Origin: Candidatus Sulfidibacterium hydrothermale
GTDB taxonomy: Bacteria; Bacteroidota; Bacteroidia; Bacteroidales; F082
DNA: 64,000 bases
Direction: 5' to 3'
Assembly: GCF_020149915.1 (NCBI RefSeq)
Contig: NZ_CP083760.1
Location: 1,116,001 to 1,180,000 of the forward strand
Positions 9,351 through 16,792 of the stretch are shown in pieces. A program made the translations under genes and the position numbers. The notes under the pieces were generated by a model. That model had not been told where the DNA came from. It searched no databases and saw nothing but the letters and a program-made list of their open reading frames with translations. The stretch's first letter is position 1. Each line of letters begins with the position of its first letter.

Positions 9351-9356
9351 TTGTAG

Positions 9357-9389
9357 ATTTTAAAATGCCCTTTTAGCGCATTTTAAAAT
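9357..9389. repeat. A/T-rich hairpin next to palindrome copy A
   Basis: ATTTTAAAATGC and GCATTTTAAAAT are perfect 12-bp inverted arms around a 9-nt loop. Copy B lacks most of this hairpin: its flank goes directly from ACCATT into TTAAAATACAG. On the minus strand this hairpin follows divIC by about 35 bp and could help terminate it. Confidence 0.6.
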
Positions 9390-9423
9390 ACAATAAGATG
9401 GAAATGTTTAAAAAGAAGCGGGG

Positions 9424-9723
9424 TTATTTTGCCGGTTTGCGGATGATCACGTACACGTCTTCGTTGTCTTTTTTCATGAAATATTTTTCGCGTGCGTATT
9501 TTTCCAGTTGAACCGTATCGTATTTCAGGGCTTTCAGGGCGCTTTTGTTTTTTTCGATTTCGGTTTTATAAAACTGTTCTTTCTGCTGCAGCTGATCGAT
9601 TTTTTTTGAAAGGCGCATCTGTTCCCTGAAGTTATCATTATCGAAAAAAAACATCCAGATAATGAAAGCCAGGGCGGTATAGAAATAGCGGTTGTTAATG
9701 TATTTTTTAAAAAAATCTTTCAT
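9424..9723 (-). CDS. Septum formation initiator, DivIC/FtsB family
   Basis: This 99-residue bitopic membrane protein has a short cytoplasmic N-terminus, one membrane helix (about residues 13-28) and a periplasmic coiled coil rich in K, E and Q, ending with the FtsB-type segment YAREKYFMKKDNEDVYVI. Proteins of this family join FtsQ and FtsL homologues in the divisome. In Bacteroidota the gene is often called divIC or ftsB, and sequence does not separate the two names. It is flanked by metal-uptake genes without any evident functional link. Confidence 0.88.
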   Translation of the reverse strand: MKDFFKKYINNRYFYTALAFIIWMFFFDNDNFREQMRLSKKIDQLQQKEQFYKTEIEKNKSALKALKYDTVQLEKYAREKYFMKKDNEDVYVIIRKPAK

Positions 9724-9764
9724 TGCAAGTACAAAAATAGGTCAAATGCACTTCCGTACGGCTG

Positions 9765-9784
9765 GTGCGAAAAAATTTTTGCAC
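9765..9784. promoter_or_regulatory. Near-palindrome between divIC and cbiM
   Basis: GTGC and GCAC flank a 12-bp A-run/T-run core (GAAAAAATTTTT), making a 20-bp near-palindrome in the divergent divIC/cbiMNQ intergenic region. It may be an operator for NikR or another metal regulator, since the importer lies 115 bp downstream. No consensus is available to confirm it. Confidence 0.3.
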
Positions 9785-9862
9785 GCTGTTTTGTTAACAA
9801 GCCTTTTGTGCTATAAAAAAGTAAATTCTTTTTCCGGATTTTAATTGTTAAAAGAAAAACAG

Positions 9863-9870
9863 TAAATTTG
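9863..9870 (+). promoter_or_regulatory. -7 element of the cbiMNQ promoter
   Basis: TAAATTTG matches the Bacteroidota -7 box TAnnTTTG. The -33 region is weak, with only a TTG at 9845. The predicted transcript would start about 20-25 nt before the cbiM start codon. Confidence 0.55.
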
Positions 9871-9899
9871 GCGGGTCAAATAAAAAAGAGAGCCGGTTT

Positions 9900-11396
9900 A
9901 TGCATATTCCTGACGGATACGTTTCCCCCAAAGTTTTTATCCCATTCTATTTGTTGTTTGTTCCTTTGTTTTTGAAGGGGATAAGAAAATTACGTCGCGA
10001 ATTGAATCGTGATGTGTTGCCTTTGTTGTCGTCTTTAACGGCTTTGTCGTTTATTTTTATGATGTTTAACATTCCCATACCGGGGGGCACCAGCGGTCAT
10101 GCGTTGGGCACGGCACTGATAGCCATTATTTTCGGTCCGTGGGCCGGATTTATTGCCGTGAGCTTTGTTTTGTTGTTACAGGCATTGCTGTTTGGCGACG
10201 GGGGAATTACAACGTATGCCATCAATGCCATTTCCATGGGATATGTGGCTTCTTTTACCGGCTATTATACTTTTCAGTTTTTGAAAAACCGGGTTTCCGA
10301 AAAAGTAAGTTATTTCCTTTCGGGATGGACCAGTATTGTCATGGCTTCGTTGGTGGTAGCGGTGGTGCTGGGTATCGAACCTTCGGTGGCCAGCAGTGCG
10401 GCCGGAGTGCCGCTTTACTTTCCTTACGGACTGAAAATTACGCTGCCGGCCGTTGTGGGTTCGCATATGTTGTTTTTCGGTGTGGTCGAAGGTATTTTTA
10501 CCTTGTTCGGGGTTTCCTATTTTAAACGATACGTGCACGAAGATGCCGGATTCCGTCCGGTAGCGATTAAAAAAAGCCGGCAGGATACCTTTTTGTTTTT
10601 CCTGATTATTGTGGTGGTGTTGCTGTTGGTTCCGTTGGGGCTGATTACCGAAAATCCGGCCTGGGGCGAGTGGGATTTGGGCTTTTTTCACGATAAGCTC
10701 GGATTTATTCCGGCCGGAATCAAACATTTCTCGGCGTTGTATTCGGCCCCGTTGCCCGATTATACTTTGCCGGGCATGGGAAAAATAACCTCTTATTATC
10801 TGTCGGCCGTATTGGCGCTGTTTGTAACCACTTTTGTGTTTTATCTTTTTTCGCGCAGGCGGAATGTCCTTTTTGACAAACTGTTTTTTATTAATTATCT
10901 GCTCGTTATTTTTTCGGTGGTCATTTCGTCTGACCCGTACTTTATTTTGGCATTGTTGGTTGTGGCTTTTCTGCTTTCCGGAAAAGATATCCTCAGGCTG
11001 ACCGGGCGGGCACTGGCAGCTATTCTGGTTTTTAATCTGCTGTCGTCGGTGTATTTTATTACCACGAAGAATTATAGCGGATTGCTGGTTTTTAATTTGC
11101 GTACGTTCACGTTGCTTTATTTTACCCTGTTGGCAGGAAAAAAACTGAACCTGTTTGCCGTTTTCAGCTTTTCGCCGTTTGTGAGTTATACGCTGACACT
11201 GGCGTACAGTCAGATAATCAATTATCAGATAACTTATGAGCAGATGAAACAGGCGCTGGCCAGTCGTACGATACAGAAAATACCCTTGTTGCATTCGTAC
11301 CGGATTTTGGGGTATCAGATAAACCTGTTTATTAAAAAATCCATTGAGAATTCGAAAGAAATTATGCAGGCTGTTCATTCAAGAAGTGTGTTATGA
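9900..11396 (+). CDS. Fused ECF nickel/cobalt transporter membrane protein CbiM-CbiN-CbiQ
   Basis: This 498-residue protein joins three parts that are usually separate. Residues 1-215 are the S component CbiM/NikM, with the diagnostic start MHIPDGYVSP in which the N-terminal amine and His2 bind the metal. Residues about 225-320 are a CbiN/PDGLE-type domain, recognisable from AWGEW and PLPDYTLPG. Residues about 325-498 are a shortened CbiQ/EcfT-like region. The last part has two EcfT-like coupling motifs, ALASRT and AVHSRS, which would contact the ATPase. Its stop overlaps the start of cbiO by 4 bp, so both are co-translated. The complete transporter would need only these two proteins. Nickel is favoured over cobalt because nikR is nearby, but sequence does not decide. 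Confidence 0.9.
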   Translation: MHIPDGYVSPKVFIPFYLLFVPLFLKGIRKLRRELNRDVLPLLSSLTALSFIFMMFNIPIPGGTSGHALGTALIAIIFGPWAGFIAVSFVLLLQALLFGDGGITTYAINAISMGYVASFTGYYTFQFLKNRVSEKVSYFLSGWTSIVMASLVVAVVLGIEPSVASSAAGVPLYFPYGLKITLPAVVGSHMLFFGVVEGIFTLFGVSYFKRYVHEDAGFRPVAIKKSRQDTFLFFLIIVVVLLLVPLGLITENPAWGEWDLGFFHDKLGFIPAGIKHFSALYSAPLPDYTLPGMGKITSYYLSAVLALFVTTFVFYLFSRRRNVLFDKLFFINYLLVIFSVVISSDPYFILALLVVAFLLSGKDILRLTGRALAAILVFNLLSSVYFITTKNYSGLLVFNLRTFTLLYFTLLAGKKLNLFAVFSFSPFVSYTLTLAYSQIINYQITYEQMKQALASRTIQKIPLLHSYRILGYQINLFIKKSIENSKEIMQAVHSRSVL

Positions 11397-12142
11397 TCGA
11401 AGTAAAACATCTATATTTTAAATACGACAAAACGTATGTTGTAAAAGATGCCGATTTTACCGTGGCAAAGGGTGAGAAAATTGCTTTGTTCGGGGTAAAC
11501 GGCAGCGGGAAATCATCGTTGCTCAAGCTGATGAACGGATTGATTTTTCCGCAAAAAGGCACGGTGTTGTTCGACGGGGCACCGCTGACACGGAAAAATT
11601 TGAAAAATAAAGATTTCAGAAAGAAATTCAGAACGTCGTCCGGACTGCTATTTCAAAATCCGGATGTGATGCTTTTCAATCCGAGCGTTTATGAAGAGCT
11701 GGCATTCGGACTGAAACAGTTGCAGTGTGACGATATTGATGAGAAAGTACAATATTGGGCAGAAAAACTGCACCTGACGGCACTTCTTGATAAGTCACCC
11801 GTCAAGCTGAGCGGGGGCGAAAAACAACGGACAGCACTGGCTTCTATTTTAATTTTGGAACCGGACTTTTTGCTTTTGGATGAGCCGTTTTCGTCGTTGG
11901 ACCCGAAAGCTACCGGCTGGCTGATCGACTTTTTGCATACCCTGGATTCGGCTTTTGTTGTAGCCCTTCATAATATGGAACTGGCCAAAGAAATCGCTGA
12001 CCGGGTGATTGTGCTTTCCGAAAACCACGAAATCATTTATGACGGCAATATCCATGATTTTTTTAATGACCGTGAAAAACTGGTGCAGGCCGGATTATGG
12101 CATGAACATTCGGGGAAAGGCCCCCATTCGCATAATTTTTAA
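11393..12142 (+). CDS. cbiO: ECF transporter ATPase CbiO (nickel/cobalt)
   Basis: This 249-residue ABC ATPase energises the CbiMNQ fusion protein encoded immediately upstream. Walker A is GVNGSGKSS (residues 34-42), the signature is LSGGEKQR, Walker B is FLLLDEPFSSLDP, and the H-loop is in VVALHN. The C-terminal tail has the histidine-rich end HEHSGKGPHSHNF, which may bind metal. Its start overlaps the fusion gene stop by 4 bp. A single ATPase gene implies a homodimer, as in CbiMNQO systems. It ends 3 bp from the convergent TPR gene, leaving no room for a separate terminator. Confidence 0.94.
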   Translation: MIEVKHLYFKYDKTYVVKDADFTVAKGEKIALFGVNGSGKSSLLKLMNGLIFPQKGTVLFDGAPLTRKNLKNKDFRKKFRTSSGLLFQNPDVMLFNPSVYEELAFGLKQLQCDDIDEKVQYWAEKLHLTALLDKSPVKLSGGEKQRTALASILILEPDFLLLDEPFSSLDPKATGWLIDFLHTLDSAFVVALHNMELAKEIADRVIVLSENHEIIYDGNIHDFFNDREKLVQAGLWHEHSGKGPHSHNF

Positions 12143-12145
12143 GTT

Positions 12146-14164
12146 TTAAGGATTGCGAGTGCAATAGCGTTTAATGACGCTGTAAGCATCCGGAATACCT
12201 AATTCGCCGGCTTTACTCAGGTCTTTACAGGCGAGTTTGTTTTCTTTTAAGTAAAGAAGAATCAAAGCGCGGTTGTAGTAAGCCTCGGCCATTTTGGGCT
12301 CCAGTTGTATGGCCTTGGAATAATCATCAATAGCCCGCTGGTATTTCTTCAGTTTCAGTTTTAAATTTCCCCGGTTGTAATAGACAAATGCCAGGTTGGG
12401 ATTATATTGCAAAACTTTGTCGTAATCTTCAAAACTTTTCTTGTAATTGGGTGGCGGAATGGATTTAAAAGCATGGCGGGTGTTGAAGTTGCTCATGCTG
12501 ATTCCGATACGGCCCTGATATAATTTTTCGGCATATATTGCGTCGTCCCATTCGGCCTGGGTAGCTGCCCGGTTAAACCAGGCATAAATAATGGCGGAAT
12601 CACTTCGGATACAACTGTCGTAATCAGCAATGGCATTGGCATAGTGCTTTAACATGCCTTCGATAATTCCACGGATAAAAAAGACATTGGCTTTTTCGCT
12701 AAGTAGCTGGCCGTTTTCCTTGATAAACCTTTCTTTTTTCAGGGCATCCTGTTTTTTTACCGGCCATCTTTTGGTTGTAAATAATAGTTTGATTCCCAGC
12801 TGATTAGTGTTGTTGAAAATAGCAATGTTTTTATCGGTATAAATGCCTTCCTGGTATTGGCTGTAAATGGAAGGAGGAAGATCGAAAGCATAAATCAGGA
12901 AAAAGTCGGGTTTCGGCTCGATATTGATTTTCCGGAACTGAACCCGTCCTTTTCGCATTTCGCCATTGAGAAAATCGGCTTCAAAAGCCATAATCTTATT
13001 AAAATAAGCCGAGTCGCCGTATTGTTTATAGAGTTGTCTTGAAACTCTTCCTCCACCCCGTGCCCGGGCAATAATCCGGGTAGCCGAATCGTGGTCGGCC
13101 ATCGCTCCTTTTTTGTCTCCCAGTTGTTGCCGGGCATACGACCGGTTGATGTATGCTCCTACAAATCCCGGAAAGATTTCCAGTGCTTTGGTATAGTCGG
13201 CTTCGGCTTTCCTGGGTTCGTGCATTTGTAACTCAACGACACCACGGTTGTAATAGGCATATACGTTATGCGGATTAATTTCGATGACTTTTCCGTAATC
13301 GGCCAGCGCATCTTTGTAATCTTTTTGCATCGATTCAATCAAAGCCCGGTTATAGTAAGTGAGCGCATTATTCGGATCCAGTTTTAATACTTTATCGTAG
13401 TCCTGTAAAACTTTGGCCGTATCGCCCAGTTTTAAGTAAGTCAGTGCTCTTTGGAAATAGGTGTAAGGATAATCGGGTTTCAGTGAAACCGCATGATTAT
13501 AGTCCTGAAGGGCTTTGTGCAGACTGTCCATTTCATACCGGATCATTCCCCTTTTTATCCAGGCATCCACATTAAAGTAATCCAATTGTATGGCTTTGTT
13601 CACATCACGAATGGCCAGACTGTCTTTTTTCTGCAGGTGATAAGCAATTCCGCGATTCAGGAAGGCGTCGCTCTTTTTGGGATCAAGCTGAATGGCTTTG
13701 GTATAGTCCTGAATGGCGCCGGCAAAATTGTTCATGTGCATTTTTACGTTACCGCGGGCAACATAGATCTCCGGATTAAACGGGTCCAGTTCCAGGGCTT
13801 TGGCAAAATCTTTTAACGCTTTGGAGAAATCATTTAGCCGGTCGTAACAAATTCCACGGTATTGATAAGCCCGGGTGTAAAGCGGATGGATTTGGACCGT
13901 CCGGGTAAAATCGTTGGCAGCACCTTTAAAGTCACCAAGACTGTATTTGGCAATGCCACGTAAAAAATAAGCTTCAAAACCATTGGGTTTGGAGCGCAAA
14001 GCGGTGTTAAAATCGTAAATGGCCTGTGTGAAATTGCTCCGGGAAAGCTCTGACTGGCCAGCCCATAAAAAATGTTGATAATCCACTTGAGCCTGTGCTC
14101 CGGAAGATAACAGACCGAATAACAGGGAAAAAAACAGTGTGATGTATTGAATGCGATTTTTCAA
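12146..14164 (-). CDS. Secreted or periplasmic TPR-repeat protein
   Basis: This 672-residue protein has a signal peptide (MKNRIQYITLFFSLLFGLLSSGAQA). About ten tandem tetratricopeptide repeats follow in residues 30-360, with the motif pattern A-x-x-D-Y/F-x-K-A-I-x-L-x-P. A non-repeat segment of about 130 residues comes next, and three or four more repeats lie near the C-terminus. TPR arrays mediate protein binding; no enzyme motif is seen. It follows the Omp85-like gene by 34 bp on the same strand, so it may help in outer-membrane assembly or envelope protein complexes. Its exact role is unknown. Confidence 0.88.
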   Translation of the reverse strand: MKNRIQYITLFFSLLFGLLSSGAQAQVDYQHFLWAGQSELSRSNFTQAIYDFNTALRSKPNGFEAYFLRGIAKYSLGDFKGAANDFTRTVQIHPLYTRAYQYRGICYDRLNDFSKALKDFAKALELDPFNPEIYVARGNVKMHMNNFAGAIQDYTKAIQLDPKKSDAFLNRGIAYHLQKKDSLAIRDVNKAIQLDYFNVDAWIKRGMIRYEMDSLHKALQDYNHAVSLKPDYPYTYFQRALTYLKLGDTAKVLQDYDKVLKLDPNNALTYYNRALIESMQKDYKDALADYGKVIEINPHNVYAYYNRGVVELQMHEPRKAEADYTKALEIFPGFVGAYINRSYARQQLGDKKGAMADHDSATRIIARARGGGRVSRQLYKQYGDSAYFNKIMAFEADFLNGEMRKGRVQFRKINIEPKPDFFLIYAFDLPPSIYSQYQEGIYTDKNIAIFNNTNQLGIKLLFTTKRWPVKKQDALKKERFIKENGQLLSEKANVFFIRGIIEGMLKHYANAIADYDSCIRSDSAIIYAWFNRAATQAEWDDAIYAEKLYQGRIGISMSNFNTRHAFKSIPPPNYKKSFEDYDKVLQYNPNLAFVYYNRGNLKLKLKKYQRAIDDYSKAIQLEPKMAEAYYNRALILLYLKENKLACKDLSKAGELGIPDAYSVIKRYCTRNP

Positions 14165-14198
14165 AAGTAGTGTTTTGGTGCTTTATTTGTAATTCCGG

Positions 14199-15617
14199 TT
14201 AAATAGGTGCTACAAAACTAATAAAAAAGTGTTGTTCATGATTACGATTGATAACATACTCTGCCCGGAGTACCATATCGTAAAAGGTTACAAAATCAAG
14301 TCCGACTCCGGTTCCGTATAAGAAATTGTTATTTAGGAAACTGCCATCTGCATGAGGGGTCCGGCTGGCTACATAGGCACCGTCGAAAAACAGATTGGCG
14401 TACAGGCCGAATAAAAACCGGTTGAACTTTTCGGTTTTGATAAAACTTAAGAAGTAGGTCTTCTTGGGAAGAATGGCAAATTTGATGTTGGAACGAAACT
14501 GTCCGGTCCAGTCGCCGCGAACCACGTAAAGTTGATATCCGCGGATCGCCATGGGGTAATAACCCAAACCGTTTTCGATGAAATAGGGCTGGTACTTATT
14601 GGGGATGATTTGTGCTGCCAGCGAATAAGCAAAGTACCATCTTTTGGAAATCGGAATATATTGGTCAAATACCAAAAAGAGCCGGAAAAGACTGACATCT
14701 TTCGACAGAATTCCCAATCCTTCCTGTTTAACATCGGCTTCGGCATAGAATCCTTTTAAGGGATAAGGTGCATAGTCGCGGAAGTCGTATTTGAAATTGT
14801 ATTCCAGCGATAAAAAGGAAAAGATAAAGTGGGAATAAGCAAAGTCCGGATTGAGTTTGAACAGGGTATCAGCATAATTGTAATGGTCGAAACCCAAAGT
14901 GAAACGGTGTGTAAAGTAATATCTCGGACGATAGGTAGCCGTAATGCTTCCGGCATACCATTTTTTGGTGTAGGCTTTGTCTTCATGGTAGAAAACCGGG
15001 ACGTTTTTATCCAGAATATAATCGGTTTCGTGGTTGTAGGTCATTCCGGCTGCCAGTTCCAATCCCCATTTTTGTTCTTTGTTGATGTACGGGATTTTCC
15101 AGTCGAGCCTTAACATTTTATCGTATCCGCCCTGTAAGATAATGTTCAGGGTTTCCATTCGCCCCCGGAAATTAAAGATGTTGAGATTCACCCCGTAGTT
15201 CACTCGCGAGAAATCCTTGCTTTCCCACCAGACATTGAAATTCCGGTCGGCATAAGTAAAGATGGGGAACGGCCAGATGTACCAGCGTTCGGTAACCGTG
15301 ACGTACAAATCTACTTTGTTGTAATCATGTCGTTTAGGGGTAATTTCTACGGTGTTGAACAACGAGCGGTTAATCAGGTTTTGCCGGCTTTTTTGTATTT
15401 TCCGCAAAAGCGGATGCAAGGTTACGGTATCTCCTTTTTTCAGCTCGATCTCCCGTAAGATGATGTTGTTTTTGGTGTGTTTGTTTCCTGAAATATGGAT
15501 ATTGTCAATGACAAAAGTGGTGTCACTGGGAATAAAAGTGTATTGGGCATGGAGTCGTGTAGAAACGGCAGTGAGAAGAAAGAAAAATACTATAAAAAAA
15601 GCTTTTCGGTTATACAT
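14199..15617 (-). CDS. Omp85/BamA-family outer-membrane protein with a single POTRA-like domain
   Basis: This 472-residue protein has a signal peptide and one POTRA-like segment (about residues 34-110: IDNIHISGNKHTKNNIILREIELKKGD). A barrel rich in alternating aromatic strands follows, ending in FISFVAPI. The domain order matches the bacterial surface antigen (Omp85) family, but it is shorter than BamA, which carries five POTRA domains, so it is not the main BamA. Its start overlaps the upstream CBS-domain gene by 8 bp and the TPR gene follows, giving a three-gene unit. It probably inserts or exports a subset of outer-membrane proteins or lipids (inference). Confidence 0.85.
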   Translation of the reverse strand: MYNRKAFFIVFFFLLTAVSTRLHAQYTFIPSDTTFVIDNIHISGNKHTKNNIILREIELKKGDTVTLHPLLRKIQKSRQNLINRSLFNTVEITPKRHDYNKVDLYVTVTERWYIWPFPIFTYADRNFNVWWESKDFSRVNYGVNLNIFNFRGRMETLNIILQGGYDKMLRLDWKIPYINKEQKWGLELAAGMTYNHETDYILDKNVPVFYHEDKAYTKKWYAGSITATYRPRYYFTHRFTLGFDHYNYADTLFKLNPDFAYSHFIFSFLSLEYNFKYDFRDYAPYPLKGFYAEADVKQEGLGILSKDVSLFRLFLVFDQYIPISKRWYFAYSLAAQIIPNKYQPYFIENGLGYYPMAIRGYQLYVVRGDWTGQFRSNIKFAILPKKTYFLSFIKTEKFNRFLFGLYANLFFDGAYVASRTPHADGSFLNNNFLYGTGVGLDFVTFYDMVLRAEYVINRNHEQHFFISFVAPI

Positions 15618-16272
15618 TCAGATAATTCATTAGTGAATTATAACGTTCTCTCAGGTCGTCTAAGTCTTCTTCGTGTCCGTAAGATGCTTTTACAAAATAG
15701 TCGTAACGTTCAAATGTTTTTACAATGGACGCAATTTCAACCGTGTTGAGTTTCAGGAAAACATCCAGGCGTGTGGAATCTTCATGATTAAACAAAAAAG
15801 TGCTGAGAATTTTGGCATCATTTTCTTCCACGATTTTGGATATCTCTGTCAGGCTGTAATTGTTGTAGCTCATTTCCAGAACAATGATACTGCCCGGGTT
15901 GTCCACTGAAAGTGCACGGGCAAAGTGTTTTACCAGGCTTTGCAGGCTGATGCTGCCCAAATAAGTTCCTTTTTCGCTCAGTACAGGAACCAGGCTTAAA
16001 TTTTGTTCGTTAATCAGCTTGAGTACATCGTAAATGTGTTGCGACTCAAAAACATACGGGTTATTGAGAGAAAGTTTATGGTTTCCAAGTGGTTCGTCAA
16101 AATTATTCAGATCGTAAATATCCAGTTCGGATATCAGACCAAGAAATTCCTGATTGTTCACGATGGGCAGATGAGAAACTTTGTATTCTTCCATCCAACT
16201 CAGGGCGGTTTTTCCCGTGTCAGAAGTTTTTAGGGGCATAATGCCATCGGAAATCAGGTTCTTGGCAATCAT
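15610..16272 (-). CDS. CBS-domain pair protein with C-terminal ACT-like region
   Basis: This 220-residue cytosolic protein has two CBS motifs (about residues 1-60 and 75-125), which usually bind adenosyl nucleotides. An ACT-like C-terminal half follows (about residues 135-205: IIVLEMSYNNYSLTEISKIVEENDAKI). No catalytic domain is attached. The gene overlaps the Omp85-like gene and leads the three-gene unit 16272 to 12146. In Bacteroidota such genes sit next to Omp85-type and NAD kinase genes, but the function is not established. It is a likely energy or nucleotide sensor (inference). Confidence 0.82.
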   Translation of the reverse strand: MIAKNLISDGIMPLKTSDTGKTALSWMEEYKVSHLPIVNNQEFLGLISELDIYDLNNFDEPLGNHKLSLNNPYVFESQHIYDVLKLINEQNLSLVPVLSEKGTYLGSISLQSLVKHFARALSVDNPGSIIVLEMSYNNYSLTEISKIVEENDAKILSTFLFNHEDSTRLDVFLKLNTVEIASIVKTFERYDYFVKASYGHEEDLDDLRERYNSLMNYLNV

Positions 16273-16368
16273 TTTGATCGTATTTCAGATTCGATTGGAC
16301 AAAGATAACAGAATGGATAAAAGGAGAATAAAAAGTTTAGAATTTTTATGAAAAGCAGATGAAAACAG

Positions 16369-16393
16369 AAAAAGGCGCTTACCGCGCCTTTTT
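16369..16393 (-). terminator. Terminator downstream of the tRNA genes
   Basis: AAAAAGGCGC and GCGCCTTTTT form a 10-bp perfect stem with a 5-nt loop, placed just after the 3' end of tRNA-Leu on the minus strand. Confidence 0.85.
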
Positions 16394-16395
16394 CG

Positions 16396-16480
16396 TACCT
16401 GAGGCGGGACTTGAACCCGCACGGCCGCAATGGCCATTGGATTTTAAGTCCAACGTGTCTACCAATTCCACCACTCAGGC
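16396..16480 (-). tRNA. tRNA-Leu (anticodon TAA)
   Basis: On the minus strand the acceptor GCCTGAG pairs with CTCAGGT. The gene has a D-arm with GGTGGAATTGGTAGAC, an anticodon loop ACTTAAAAT with anticodon TAA, a long class II variable arm, and a TPsiC arm GGTTCAAGTCC. Length is 85 nt. CCA is not encoded. Confidence 0.95.
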
Positions 16481-16531
16481 ATTCGTTTCAAAGAAAAAAT
16501 CCCGTCCCGAATATCACGGGTCCGGGATTCC

Positions 16532-16607
<76 letters not shown>

Positions 16608-16792
16608 GCTTCATTTGGGACTGCAAATGTAAAACTTTTTTTATTTTACAAACAGGGTTTGAGAAAATTTTTGAAATTTTTTTAGAGAAAAGTGCTGTCA
16701 ATCGCCCGTGTCATAATGACTAATGCTAAGTGGTTGATTATGCATGTGATATTGAAATTGCCCGCCGTATATGCCGGATGTGTTGTCTTTTT

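Noticed and set aside
10176-11378. 400-residue minus-strand ORF opposite cbiMNQ
   Set aside because: Shadow of the transporter coding strand; glutamine- and arginine-rich low-complexity sequence.
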